A stretch of DNA of 26,045 nucleotides. Origin: Muribaculaceae bacterium (lineage in GTDB: Bacteria; Pseudomonadota; Alphaproteobacteria; Rs-D84). The DNA lies in contig JAMPEH010000018.1 of the NCBI GenBank assembly GCA_023665245.1, forward strand, positions 1 to 26,045, written 5' to 3'. Under the pieces are notes generated by a model, which had not been told where the DNA came from, searched no databases, and worked only from the letters and a program-made list of their open reading frames with translations. Positions 1 to 10,500 of this stretch are shown piece after piece (positions within the stretch are counted from its first letter, which is position 1; the number at the start of each line of letters is the position of its first letter). The position numbers and the translations under genes are program-made.

Positions 1-751
1 AATTGTCGATTAACAACGCATTTATACCATATCTTTCAATATCTTTAAGCCATACCTCTTGTTCTTTCGCCTTACTTCCTCTCTTTCTTTTTGTAATCAT
101 AAAATGATTCCCAGACTTACCATTCTTTGCTGTCAAAGTCGAAATAATGTTATTAATATTCGGATCATTAAACGAATAACCTAAAAAAAGTATTGAAGAA
201 GATGCCAGTTCTTTATTAAGAGCGGAAACAAAGTTGTTCGAGCATTCCGGATAATCTTCATAATCTTTCTTCGTTATTATTATACTTTCAGGTATTCGCC
301 TATCGCCATGAAATTTATATACTATATGATCTCTTTTGTCATCTAACGTACCAAATGAATGATTGTCATAAATCATATCAAAATGTTTATTAGATTTAGC
401 TAGAGCATTTTCAATTAATGAATCATAATTGGTAGTCCAATAATTTTGTATAGGCAATCGAGCAATTACTTTATGTAGCTCACATACTTCATCACTATTA
501 AATTTTTCTCCAATACGTCTCTTAAATTCTAATATATCATTCCCACCATCGACATATGCTTGCGCAATAAGTGGATAATTATTCCCATCCTTTTTCAACG
601 GAAGTTTAATGATACGCGCATAAGGTTTCATTAAATCATGCCAATTTGTATTAAAAACTGACATGGACATACCTGCTCCAAGAAAAATTGAAGCGCTTTT
701 CTGTCGTAAGGCCGTAACGTATTCTCTTACCAATCCTGATCTTTCTAACAC
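1..751 (-). CDS. thsA: ThsA-like SIR2-domain NADase of a Thoeris system, 3' part outside the window
   Basis: Translating the minus strand from a GTG at 751 gives about 250 residues open to the window edge. They show a SIR2-type NAD-binding fold: FLGAGMSMS (about 23-31), YWTTNYDSLIE (about 104-114), YKFHGD (about 145-150) and FLGYSFNDPNI further on. Asn108 and His148 fall where characterised SIR2-type ThsA proteins have their essential Asn and His. In Thoeris, ThsA is the effector that destroys NAD+ when activated by the nucleotide signal made by ThsB. The usual C-terminal ligand-sensing (SLOG) domain would lie beyond base 1. The GTG overlaps the thsB stop by 7 nt and has an AAGG-type ribosome site about 8-11 nt upstream, so the genes look translationally coupled. 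The start codon is inferred. The main alternative is another SIR2 defence effector, but the TIR neighbour favours Thoeris. Confidence 0.85.
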   Translation of the reverse strand, partial: MLERSGLVREYVTALRQKSASIFLGAGMSMSVFNTNWHDLMKPYARIIKLPLKKDGNNYPLIAQAYVDGGNDILEFKRRIGEKFNSDEVCELHKVIARLPIQNYWTTNYDSLIENALAKSNKHFDMIYDNHSFGTLDDKRDHIVYKFHGDRRIPESIIITKKDYEDYPECSNNFVSALNKELASSSILFLGYSFNDPNINNIISTLTAKNGKSGNHFMITKRKRGSKAKEQEVWLKDIERYGINALLIDN

Positions 752-1380
752 GGCGAATTTACCTTTTTCAATAATGCAGAATGATCATATGTAAAATCAA
801 AACGACGTTTAAATGCATTATCTATCAACTGTTTTAGTCTCTGCGGATTATTTTCTATTCTATCCCAATTTACAACGGTAATTGGCACGTCTTTAACAAA
901 ATTATCTATAATTCTACTAGGCATATAAGGATAATTTTTTTCAAACTCACTTCTATCTGTGCAATTATACCATCTTACATTATCTGCTAAAAGTGGTTTT
1001 TCATCATTAGAACTTGCTCTTACAGGTTGACTAATCGTAGGTAGATTGATTACAATTATGCCCATTTGTCGATTTTTTTCACTGTCATACATAGCAGCAT
1101 GAATTTCCCAATCCACATGTTTTCTATGTCTCGTATTTTTACCACAGAGTAAAATCAATACCGTCGCATCTTTAATGTATTCGTCACGTATTATACATCT
1201 AATTTGTTCAGAGTTTAATCCTGCGTCATTAATATCATTTTGACGAACAGAACAGTCTTCGAAAATGCTTTGCAATTGCCAATCAAGTTGATACTCTTTC
1301 ATATTAATAAGCTTGTCCTTATAAATCTGGTCCTCCTTATGATAATAACTAATAAAAACTTTATGTCTAGGTATATTCAT
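745..1380 (-). CDS. thsB: ThsB-like TIR-domain protein (DUF1863/MTH538-type) of Thoeris
   Basis: This 211-residue protein is a stand-alone TIR-like domain. It opens with KVFISYYHKED (about 7-17), has a hydrophobic strand ATVLILLCG (about 72-80), and then VDWEIHAA (about 89-96), where Glu92 is the candidate catalytic glutamate. ThsB proteins sense phage infection and use NAD+ to make a cyclic ADP-ribose-type signal that activates ThsA, which is encoded directly downstream with a 7-nt overlap. The start is supported by AGGAGG at 1391-1396, ten bases upstream. No convincing promoter is visible in the 48-nt gap to the exporter gene upstream, so expression may rely on read-through or a weak local promoter. 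Base composition is visibly AT-richer than in the exporter genes, which fits horizontal acquisition. The family call is firm; the exact signal molecule cannot be read from sequence. Confidence 0.87.
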   Translation of the reverse strand: MNIPRHKVFISYYHKEDQIYKDKLINMKEYQLDWQLQSIFEDCSVRQNDINDAGLNSEQIRCIIRDEYIKDATVLILLCGKNTRHRKHVDWEIHAAMYDSEKNRQMGIIVINLPTISQPVRASSNDEKPLLADNVRWYNCTDRSEFEKNYPYMPSRIIDNFVKDVPITVVNWDRIENNPQRLKQLIDNAFKRRFDFTYDHSALLKKVNSPC

Positions 1381-1428
1381 TATAATAACTCCTCCTTTGT
1401 ATTTATTTTTTTTAGTTTTTATATAAAT

Positions 1429-4422
1429 TTATTTATCCAAAATACTATCCACGGGCTTGCGTTTAGCGATACTGAATATGGACACAAGGCTTGCAATCAA
1501 GGATATGCCCAAGCTCACCGCCAAAATCAACGCACCTTGACGGATACCGAAAATCATAAAGGTTATCGGCAATCCAAAGCCGCTTGCGATTTGAGAATTT
1601 ATTGCAAGACTTGCTATCAACGCCGATATAGTCGCGAGAGCAAAATTGACAAGCGCGATTATCAGACTTTCGCTATAGAATATTGCAAAGACATCTGAGC
1701 TTCTTGCTCCCAGCGCTCGCAGAATACCTATTTGTCTCTTTTGCGACGATATAGACACTGCGATATAATTGCTCATGAGCACCGTTGAGAAGATTGCCAA
1801 GCCCAAGCCAACGTAAAGGAATACGTTGCCTAGCATCGCAAAGGTATCGCTCTTTTGCGCCATAGCGAGCGTAACGGGATTTATAATATTATACCGCTCG
1901 TCCCCATTGCCGTAATGCAAATCCACCAAAGTTTCGACAGCGCGCTTATCGTCCGTCATTTGCGCAATCAAAAAAGCGTACTCGGGAGTCAAAGCGTCTT
2001 GAGCGCAATCATAAGCATAGTTGTTGATTACATAACTATCCACTTTGCTTGCGTTGGAATCTCGATAAACGCCCACTATTCTTACCGAATTTTCAAGTTC
2101 CGTCTTTTCTCCGTACTCAAATTCTATCTCAACTCCCGTAAAAGCACTCTCGCACACCAACTTTATAAGAAGGTCGCCATACAACTGTTCGCTCAATATA
2201 TTTTCGATTTGACTACCGCTTTGTCCGTCTTGAATGACGTTTGCGACGTATCCGCCGTCTATATCGTCGATAAACCCGTGGAAGTTGAATTTCGTCGTCA
2301 TCAAATAGCCTGCATATAACATCCTCCACTGCAATGGGCTGTAATCTTGAGCGTAATAGTCGATTTCAAAGTCTCTCGGCAAGTTGGGTATATTGTCCAA
2401 ACACGTCATTAAAGCAAGTGCGCGAAGCATCGACTTGGTGTCGTCGTCTTGACCTACGCCGATATTATTGATAAAACTTTTAAATTCGTCAATGCTCTTT
2501 TCCTCAGCGTTTTGGGCGTACTCGCAAGCGCCAATATATAGACACACCGAGCCTTTATATTTTATACGGCTCAGCGCAACGTTGTAAGATAAATTCACAA
2601 GACCGTCAAAGAATGTATAATTCAAATCAATACTCTTGCTTACGTCTGCGACCTTGCTCAACGCCGACAGCATATTGGGACCAATGACAAATTCGTCGTC
2701 ATCAAGTTGCGTGCGCGCTGTACCGTCAGCCCAAACAATATCAAGACTGTCAAGACTTGAATCGTCAAGAATGTTGTTAAACGCATTCGCATATCCGCTC
2801 TCTCCGTTCTTAAAAGTAGTGCTTCCGCTTGCGTAAACGCCCAAAAGATTTTTGTTGTTACATTCGACAAACATATCTCTATACGTCTCCTGCGCAACGT
2901 AGCCCACCGAATGGTATGAATAATTGAAGTATTGGACACACTCTGCGCAAAGCATTTGATACTCCTCTTCCGACTTTATCTTACGCTTAGCGCCCGGTTT
3001 GAGTTGGTCGTATCTTCCCTCGGGATCGGCAAGCGTATCGACAACTCCGACGACTTTCCACTCCTTGACGCCGCTAGGGGTCTCGACTTGAAAACGCGCG
3101 TTATCTACAAAATCTTGCGCCGTCGCAATATCTTCAGGCTCGATATAACTAATTTCATTGCCGTCCGTCAAACGTATCCCGCCCAACGCAAACTGCTCAT
3201 AGGTATACTTGCTCAACACTATCTCCGAAGAAGTCTTTGGCATAACGCCGGCAATAAGTTTGTACTTCTTGCCGTCAATAATCTTGTCGGCAGGCAAATA
3301 CCCCGTCAACGACGCATTGTAATACACATCATCGCCGTTTGTTCCTTTGACTTTGCGATTATAGATAAACGATAGATTTTGCGAACTGACGCCATAAGAC
3401 ACAACTCCGTCAAAATCTATACCTGTCTTATACTTGAGATACGTGATATCGCTGTTCATTGCTCCGACGTCCGATACAATCGGCAATGCGTCGTAATTGT
3501 TCTTCAATATAGATTTGACGGTTGCGCTGCGAGTATTATAAGACGCAACGGTATCGGCAAGCCCGAAAAATGCAAAACTTATGATGCACAAAATTATAGT
3601 TATAGCAAGCCTTATAGGTTTGGTTCTCATACTCTTGCCGCCCATTGCCAATGCTCGTCTGTACGGCAAACGAGACTTCTTGAGTTGTTTGCTATCTTGA
3701 GTATCAGTTAAATTATTTGCCGCCGCCTGCGTGCCGTTTTGATTTTGAGTACTCTTAACTTCGTCGCTTATTACCTTGCCGTCGGCAAGTTCTATTATCC
3801 TGTCGCCGTACGTCTCGGCAAATTCTCTGTCGTGCGATACCACTATGACAAGTCTGTCTTTTGACAGTCTCTTTAGTGTATCGAATATAGCCTTGCCCGT
3901 CTCGCTGTCTAACGCGCCCGTAGGTTCATCCGCCATTATTATCTTAGGATTCTTGACTATCGCTCTCGCTATGGCTACTCTTTGCTTCTGTCCGCCCGAT
4001 AACTCGTTTGGCTTTCTATCTGCATAGCCCTCCAATTCTACTTCTTTGAGTATGTCTTCTACTCTTTGTTTGTTATCTTTTTGGCTTTGCAACTCAAGTG
4101 CAAGAGATACGTTCTCGCCAACTGTAAACTCATTGATTACGTTGTACTCTTGAAATACGAATCCTATGTAAGTATTACGATAAGCGTCATAATCCGACGG
4201 CTTAAAATCCCTTGTCGATTTGCCGTCAATAACTATCTCTCCGCTGTCGGCAAAATCGAGTCCGCCTATGAGATTGAGAAGCGTTGACTTACCGCTGCCC
4301 GACTTTCCGAGTACAAATACCATACCCTTATCGTCAAAAGACAACGATATATCCTTGAGCGCCTGCACAGGCACGCCTTTCTTAGGTTTGTATGTCTTTG
4401 AGATACTATTGAGTTGCAACAC
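1429..4422 (-). CDS. MacB-like ABC exporter, fused ATPase and FtsX permease (downstream copy)
   Basis: This 997-residue protein fuses an ABC ATPase to an FtsX/MacB-type permease. The ATPase has Walker A GKSGSGKS (39-46), signature LSGGQ (141-145), Walker B IIMADE (161-166) and the H-loop His197. After it come one membrane segment (about 267-292), an extracellular domain of roughly 540 residues, and three C-terminal membrane helices with the FtsX-type stretch SSQKRQIGILRALGARSSD between the first two. The layout matches type VII (mechanotransmission) ABC proteins, which move peptides, lipoproteins or drugs rather than act as importers. The GTG start at 4422 follows GGAG at a good distance and lies 9 nt after the stop of the upstream paralogue, so the two are one operon. 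The ATPase halves are nearly identical while the ectodomains differ strongly, suggesting different partners or a heterodimer. The substrate is unknown. Confidence 0.85.
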   Translation of the reverse strand: MLQLNSISKTYKPKKGVPVQALKDISLSFDDKGMVFVLGKSGSGKSTLLNLIGGLDFADSGEIVIDGKSTRDFKPSDYDAYRNTYIGFVFQEYNVINEFTVGENVSLALELQSQKDNKQRVEDILKEVELEGYADRKPNELSGGQKQRVAIARAIVKNPKIIMADEPTGALDSETGKAIFDTLKRLSKDRLVIVVSHDREFAETYGDRIIELADGKVISDEVKSTQNQNGTQAAANNLTDTQDSKQLKKSRLPYRRALAMGGKSMRTKPIRLAITIILCIISFAFFGLADTVASYNTRSATVKSILKNNYDALPIVSDVGAMNSDITYLKYKTGIDFDGVVSYGVSSQNLSFIYNRKVKGTNGDDVYYNASLTGYLPADKIIDGKKYKLIAGVMPKTSSEIVLSKYTYEQFALGGIRLTDGNEISYIEPEDIATAQDFVDNARFQVETPSGVKEWKVVGVVDTLADPEGRYDQLKPGAKRKIKSEEEYQMLCAECVQYFNYSYHSVGYVAQETYRDMFVECNNKNLLGVYASGSTTFKNGESGYANAFNNILDDSSLDSLDIVWADGTARTQLDDDEFVIGPNMLSALSKVADVSKSIDLNYTFFDGLVNLSYNVALSRIKYKGSVCLYIGACEYAQNAEEKSIDEFKSFINNIGVGQDDDTKSMLRALALMTCLDNIPNLPRDFEIDYYAQDYSPLQWRMLYAGYLMTTKFNFHGFIDDIDGGYVANVIQDGQSGSQIENILSEQLYGDLLIKLVCESAFTGVEIEFEYGEKTELENSVRIVGVYRDSNASKVDSYVINNYAYDCAQDALTPEYAFLIAQMTDDKRAVETLVDLHYGNGDERYNIINPVTLAMAQKSDTFAMLGNVFLYVGLGLAIFSTVLMSNYIAVSISSQKRQIGILRALGARSSDVFAIFYSESLIIALVNFALATISALIASLAINSQIASGFGLPITFMIFGIRQGALILAVSLGISLIASLVSIFSIAKRKPVDSILDK
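3920..4167 (-). repeat. 248-nt perfect repeat, copy 1, in the exporter ATPase domain
   Basis: Read base by base, 3920-4167 is identical to 6926-7173, synonymous positions included. Flanking parts of the same domain carry scattered silent and coding differences, and the permease halves are hardly alignable. This looks like a gene-conversion tract or a very recent partial duplication. Confidence 0.9.
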
Positions 4423-4431
4423 TTATTCTCC

Positions 4432-7428
4432 TTATCTGTCCTGTATGCTGTCCGCAGGCTTTTTCTTTGACAGTTTATACAAAGGTATTGCGCTTGCGAT
4501 TGCCGTAGTGCCGAAACCGACTGCAATCAACTCGGCAATTTGTCTGATACCAAAATTCAACAAACTCAAACTCGGCGTCAATCCGTTCCAACTCAACAGC
4601 AGCGCATTTAGTCCCAACGTCAATAAGTCTGCGCCGATACAAGCCAATACCAAAATAATAGCGGTTATAATCACACCTTCGTTGATAAATATTGCAAATA
4701 TATCGCTCTTTTTTGCGCCTACTGCCCGCAATATTCCGATTTCTTTTTTCTTTGACGAGATAGACTGTTCTATATAATTGCCGAGCAACAATATTGTAAA
4801 CAGTCCCAAAACACCGCTGACAACGTATGCAATCACGCTGAACGCCGAAAATGACCCTGATACATTGTCTACTTCAAAGAATATGTAACTGTTGCAATAA
4901 AAGTTTCTTACTTCGCTAGTATCATAATGTAAGTCCGTAATCATATTGACGGCGTCCTTTGTTTTCAACTCGCCGTTAAGCGGCGCAATCATATACGAAA
5001 ATAGCGTCTCCTCATAATTGAGCGAGTTATCGTATATCTTGTCGTTGATTACATAATCGGTAGGGAATCCTTCTTTTGGAAGATAGATGCCCACAATTTT
5101 AGGCGCCGTCAAAAATGTCGGAGTTACATCGGCGCTTCCTGAACCGCTATACCGTATACTGTAGTGTTGCGGATCTATTTGTTCCATAGCTTCAATTGCG
5201 TTTTTTATGCGATTATTTATAAATATCAATGTAGTATTTTCCTCTTTCGCAACGTCTTTTCCGCAAGGCTCGCCCGTTATATTGCTCTCATAACCGCCCA
5301 AAGCTTCTTCACCAATCGCCCTGTGCGACAAATAGCAAGCGTAAGAGTATCTCCACTTGCTTTCGCTCAGTTCTTCGGGATTGACATCGTAAGGAAGTCG
5401 CTCGTTTGGATCAACGAAAACGATTGCCTTATCTGTATTATAGCTAAGGTCTGAAAATACACGACCTACGTCTTTGCAATACTGCTTATATATTTCGAGT
5501 TTTTCGACGGGCAACCTTTCGGCTTCTTGACAATACGCCATTAACTTTGCTCCGCCGCCCCTGAGTTCTAGCAAACTCATATATTCGCACGTGATAAGGT
5601 TGTTGAAATATGTCTCGTCAGCTCCGGCGCTCCCCATCTTCTCTTCTACCCGATAGTCGTCGTCGGGCGGCCACAGACTCTTCGCCCTGTCTATGCCTAT
5701 CAGAATTTCATTTTCCGCAAGCTCTTTTCTGTCGCCTTTCCCATCCAACCATACGATGCTATCAACATATTTGAGGCTGTCTTGTTTTGCAACGCCGCGG
5801 ATACCTGCTACTATGCCATAAACTTCAACGCTTCTACCAAAACCTGAAGTGTCCTCGCGGTAATACTTGTTGATATAATTATCGTATACCGATTGATGCG
5901 TATAAATAAGCGAATGATATCCATACCCAAAGTATTTGCGAAGCATCCAATTGAGCGTATATTCATCTTTTGGATTACAATTTTTGAGAGCGCCGTCAGT
6001 GTCTGCAAAGGTGTCAACCACGCCAACTATCGTATACAACTCTGAGCGTTCTCCTATTCTAAACTTTCTATTCAAAAAGCCCTCAATATCTCCGACTTTT
6101 CCTGGCTTGATAGTCTCGTCTAAGCCTATTATACCCGCTATTTCTATTTGTTCAAAACAATGCTTAGTAATGACGATTTCATCTTTATTATTGGGCAATG
6201 AGCCGTATAATCTAAATCCCATAGCATCAAACAACTCTTGCGATGCAGGTAGTATAGTAGATGATTTGCCATGATCTTTGTAATACTCTATCCCGCTCTC
6301 ATCTTCCAACAAGTTGTCATCATAAAAAAGAATATGCAACTGCGTCGTATGTAACACGCCTTGGAAGTCTAGTCCCGTTAGTTGCTTAATTCTTTGCAAA
6401 TCATTTGATGAGCAACTTATTCCTTGAATATCTTGAACTTTTCCTCTGCTATACTCATCCATACCGTCGCCTATATAAGTATTGAATGAAACGTAGTTCT
6501 CTCCCCCTTTATAAAACGATGACGACATCGCTTTCTTTGCGTCAAATGCAACCATTGTATCTGCAAAGCCAAACGCCGCAAAACTCAGAAAACACAATAT
6601 TATCGTAATTACTATTCTCACTTTCTTGCGTCTCAAAGTCTTTGCGCCCATTGCCAATGCGCGTCTGTACGGCAAGCGAGACTTCTTGAGTTGTTGAGCA
6701 TTTGCGGTATTACTTAAATCATTTGTTGCACTCGTCGTATTATCCTGACTTTGCGTATTCTTAACTTCATCGCTTATTACCTGCCCGTCGGCAAGTTCTA
6801 TTATTCTGTCGCCGTACGTCTCTGCAAATTCTCTGTCGTGCGATACCACTATGACAAGCCTATCTTGCGACAGCCTTTTGAGCGTGTCAAATATCGCCTT
6901 GCCAGTCTCACTGTCTAGCGCGCCTGTAGGTTCATCCGCCATTATTATCTTAGGATTCTTGACTATCGCTCTCGCTATGGCTACTCTTTGCTTCTGTCCG
7001 CCCGATAACTCGTTTGGCTTTCTATCTGCATAGCCCTCCAATTCTACTTCTTTGAGTATGTCTTCTACTCTTTGTTTGTTATCTTTTTGGCTTTGCAACT
7101 CAAGTGCAAGAGATACGTTCTCGCCAACTGTAAACTCATTGATTACGTTGTACTCTTGAAATACGAATCCTATATACGTATTGCGATAAGCGTCATAATC
7201 CGACGGCTTAAAATCTTTGGAGGACTTGCCGTCGATAACAATCTCTCCGCTGTCTGCAAAATCGAGTCCGCCTATAAGATTGAGTAGCGTAGATTTACCG
7301 CTGCCCGACTTGCCTAGTACGAATACCATACCTTTATCCTCAAAGGACAACGATATATCCTTAAGAGCCTGCACGGGTACTCCTTTCTTAGGTTTATATG
7401 TCTTTGAAATATTCTTGAGTTGCAACAT
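4432..7428 (-). CDS. MacB-like ABC exporter, fused ATPase and FtsX permease (upstream copy)
   Basis: This 998-residue paralogue of the next gene has the same order: ABC ATPase (Walker A at 39-46, LSGGQ at 141-145, Walker B at 161-166, His197), one membrane helix, an ectodomain of about 560 residues, then three C-terminal helices with the FtsX-like stretch SSKKKEIGILRAVGAKKSD. I chose the ATG at 7428 over an in-frame start 51 nt upstream. AGGAG sits 8 nt before it, it matches the start of the paralogue, and the upstream 17 residues do not resemble the family. A good promoter lies just upstream (7486-7514). The gene follows the 1569-residue exported protein, so the exporters may serve it or protect against a peptide, but no substrate can be assigned. 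In the first 222 residues I count about seven differences from the paralogue. Confidence 0.85.
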   Translation of the reverse strand: MLQLKNISKTYKPKKGVPVQALKDISLSFEDKGMVFVLGKSGSGKSTLLNLIGGLDFADSGEIVIDGKSSKDFKPSDYDAYRNTYIGFVFQEYNVINEFTVGENVSLALELQSQKDNKQRVEDILKEVELEGYADRKPNELSGGQKQRVAIARAIVKNPKIIMADEPTGALDSETGKAIFDTLKRLSQDRLVIVVSHDREFAETYGDRIIELADGQVISDEVKNTQSQDNTTSATNDLSNTANAQQLKKSRLPYRRALAMGAKTLRRKKVRIVITIILCFLSFAAFGFADTMVAFDAKKAMSSSFYKGGENYVSFNTYIGDGMDEYSRGKVQDIQGISCSSNDLQRIKQLTGLDFQGVLHTTQLHILFYDDNLLEDESGIEYYKDHGKSSTILPASQELFDAMGFRLYGSLPNNKDEIVITKHCFEQIEIAGIIGLDETIKPGKVGDIEGFLNRKFRIGERSELYTIVGVVDTFADTDGALKNCNPKDEYTLNWMLRKYFGYGYHSLIYTHQSVYDNYINKYYREDTSGFGRSVEVYGIVAGIRGVAKQDSLKYVDSIVWLDGKGDRKELAENEILIGIDRAKSLWPPDDDYRVEEKMGSAGADETYFNNLITCEYMSLLELRGGGAKLMAYCQEAERLPVEKLEIYKQYCKDVGRVFSDLSYNTDKAIVFVDPNERLPYDVNPEELSESKWRYSYACYLSHRAIGEEALGGYESNITGEPCGKDVAKEENTTLIFINNRIKNAIEAMEQIDPQHYSIRYSGSGSADVTPTFLTAPKIVGIYLPKEGFPTDYVINDKIYDNSLNYEETLFSYMIAPLNGELKTKDAVNMITDLHYDTSEVRNFYCNSYIFFEVDNVSGSFSAFSVIAYVVSGVLGLFTILLLGNYIEQSISSKKKEIGILRAVGAKKSDIFAIFINEGVIITAIILVLACIGADLLTLGLNALLLSWNGLTPSLSLLNFGIRQIAELIAVGFGTTAIASAIPLYKLSKKKPADSIQDR
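6926..7173 (-). repeat. 248-nt perfect repeat, copy 2, in the exporter ATPase domain
   Basis: Partner of 3920-4167, covering the region from the Q-loop through the signature motif to Walker B. Third-codon positions are also identical, unlike in the surrounding coding sequence. Confidence 0.9.
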
Positions 7429-7485
7429 ATAATTTACTCCTATTTTAGATATGTTTCTAGTATTATCTCTCTTTTGCATTTCTAT

Positions 7486-7514
7486 ATTATACTATACGCT
7501 TTTTACAATAGCAA
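7486..7514 (-). promoter_or_regulatory. Sigma-A-type promoter for the exporter pair
   Basis: On the minus strand, -35 TTGCTA (7509-7514) and -10 TATAAT (7486-7491) are separated by exactly 17 bp, about 60 nt before the ATG at 7428. It starts right behind the stop of the large exported protein, so the exporters can be transcribed independently of it. Confidence 0.65.
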
Positions 7515-7520
7515 TAAATT

Positions 7521-10500
7521 TCATACACAAATACCTTGTCCTGCTTTACCTTCAGCTTGTCGCGCACCATCAGTATCTCGCGCACCTGTGCTACCTACTC
7601 TTTCATTACCCCAAATAGTTTTACTAGATTTCCCTGCAGGAGCGCCATATCCATTATATCCGCCTTTTCCCGCTACGCCGTTAACCTGATTACATACACC
7701 ATTGTTATTGAGACTACCGCATATCATAGGTTTACCGCCGTTGCCACCGTTACCGCCTTTACCACCCGTACCGCCATTTCCGGGGTTTACAGTTTCTTTG
7801 CCAAGCGCACCGTTTACACCATCGCCGCCTTTTTCTCCGTTACTTCCGTTTGTGCCATTACCGCCTGCACCACCAGTACAATTAAGTGTACAACCCGAAT
7901 TAACGACTACCTCACCTAGATAAAAAATCGCAACAGCCCCATGCGTACCATCTTTACCATCTGCTCCATTTGCCCCGTTTTTCCCTTGACTATCTGCTTG
8001 AGCAAATTCATCATCATTTGGTCTAGCAGACCTGCTAGCTTCGGAAGACGAACAACCCGCACCGCCGCTTACGTCTACCATACTAGCGCTTACCGTCAAT
8101 CTACAATCTGTATCTGAGCAATAAATACCTGCTCGCCCGTTATATGAAAACGACAAAGATTTTCCACCGTAAATATAAAAATTATTTCCAAGTAAAATTA
8201 GATTTTTACAAACAATGGCATTACCGCCGCTTTTTATCGACGCTTCGCCGCCCTCTAGCGTTACCCAACTAAATGAATATAATTCCAGATTGCTACATGC
8301 AGATGCATCCAAAGCGTTTTCACCATTTTTTGCACCTATATGTACAGCGTCAAAGTTAATAACCAATTTGCTGCTGCGGCTGTCAACGATTATACTCGTA
8401 TCACTGCACGTGCCATTGACAAAAGTTACTTCTTTTGCGCTAGACGCAATAGTAAACGTCATACCCACCATCAATGAAAACCTCGATAAGTCAACGTACG
8501 TAGCCGCAGCGGATATCGTATAATTTACAAGAGAAGTCGGCTTCATGCTTTCTCTTGACAAGTTGGCTGTCAAAGTCTTTGACAACGTAACGCCGCCTAA
8601 AACGCTGTAGTATTGATTGATACCCAAATTAGCGTAATTGAGAACGTCTATACGATTGCCGTCTACCGTCCAATAGTTGAACTCGTACGTCCTGACGTAT
8701 GCGGATTTAAGGGCGATATTACCTTGATTGCCGTTATAATTCGTCTGATTGCCGCTACCCGAATAATTATAACTCAACGCTACATCGATAAATTGGTCTG
8801 CAAGCGACAAATTCACTGATACAGCCCTGCTTCCCTCTCTCCAATAAGACGTCAAGTCATTAATGGCAACGAGTCCGTTAAAACTAAACAACTTGTCTTG
8901 TAAAGGCGTAGTAAGCAATACGTTGTGTCCGTAATAATTTGATTCAGTGTATCCATAGCTTCCCAACGTTCCGATATTGTATCCATCCCGTCCAACGCCG
9001 TAACTCTTAGAATTGATGATGACGGTATAATCAACGTACTCCAATTCTGCGTTCAAACGTATTAAAGTACTGTCATAGTTACCGTATCCTTTAGAAGCGT
9101 GATTATATTCGCTTCCGTATCCTGGCGTAAGATCAATCAATTGATTATTCAAAGTAAACTTGATTATAGATGAATTCGCGCTTGATCTCCATCCTGTAAG
9201 CCAATATAATTCTTTGTCCTTATCAAATTCAAATGCCTCTGCCGGGAATAAATCTTTCGTTATCTTTTCTCCATAACATACAGCTCTTGAGGTAAAACTT
9301 ATTCCTCCGTAAGGTAAAATAAATTCGATATAATATTTCTCGATCTCCCACACAGGTGTAAATTTATAATAGTCAACGTTCCCCTCCGACGAAATCATTA
9401 CATAGTCAAACGTCGAAAGGAAGTAACCTTGCTTTTTACCTTCTTCCAATTGTATAAAATTATCTTTCATATTGACAAGTACGTCTATCATTTCGCCTTC
9501 TATTTGCAAACTGCCGGGGTTCTGCGAAACAATGCCACTGCCCGTCCACCACTTAGACGTACCGTCTTCAAAGTTGATTTCCATTACTGAGCTTCTTAAA
9601 GTCCATGCGGCAACAAGCGTGATTTCGTCAACTAGAAGTTCCTCACTCGTCATGCCATTGTCATCTGTAATCAACGTGTCTGTATTACTTATTCTCCAAC
9701 CGTTGAAATCATACCTATCTTTTACAGGAACAGGAAGCGTTGCTTTTTTACCATAATAATACTTATTACCTGTTTTATCATTGTATACTTTTCCATCAAC
9801 ATAGAAAGTAATATTGACCTCTTGAAGATACTCTTTTATCGTAATAGTACTCTTGCTCGGTACAGATAATATTATGTAATATCTTCCTGCTTCAAGCAAG
9901 TATCCGTGATCTAACTCAATTTTATTAAGCGCTTCGTCATAAACGTCAATAGTGCCGTAACCGGTTGAAGTTATATCAAGTCTGGTCTTTTCTTCTAAAT
10001 TGAATATGTAAACGCTTAAATAACTTGGTATAACGTCATTGTCCCCGTATTGCAACGGTTCTCCGTCAATATAAACTCGTATATTCCCGCCTAATTGTCT
10101 CTTAACAATTAGATAAGTCGAATCTTTATACAAATCACACTGACTCACGTTTTCCGCAATAAGCGCATTATCTTTATATACATCATACGTACCGTCGGCA
10201 AAACTATAGATTGCCGTTACTATAGCAGTAAACCTAAACATCTCATTAAAAATGTTTTCAGTCAAAACTGTCTCACCAAACTTAACATATGCAAAAGCAG
10301 TCTGTTCCGACAAATTGATTGACATATTCTCTTCCACTAACGAATGTAAGTAATAGGTTTGATTTGCTTGCAAAAATGCGCCTTCACTCGGATATGAGTT
10401 CATATCTTCATCATATAGAGTCACGCCCGTCGTATTGTAGAATTGATTATATTTGGGCGTAAATGAATAATACAGTCCCTCTATATTTGAATATGGATAT

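Noticed and set aside
1240..4777. Several plus-strand open frames of 66-185 codons opposite the exporter genes
   Set aside because: They lie antisense to genes with clear ABC and permease motifs, have no ribosome-binding sites and no recognisable domains; they are shadows of biased codon use.
7536..7980. Recurring ccgcc/accgcc words that look like a short-repeat array
   Set aside because: Spacing follows codons and the minus strand encodes Gly-X-X repeats, so it is a low-complexity protein tail, not CRISPR or a DNA satellite.
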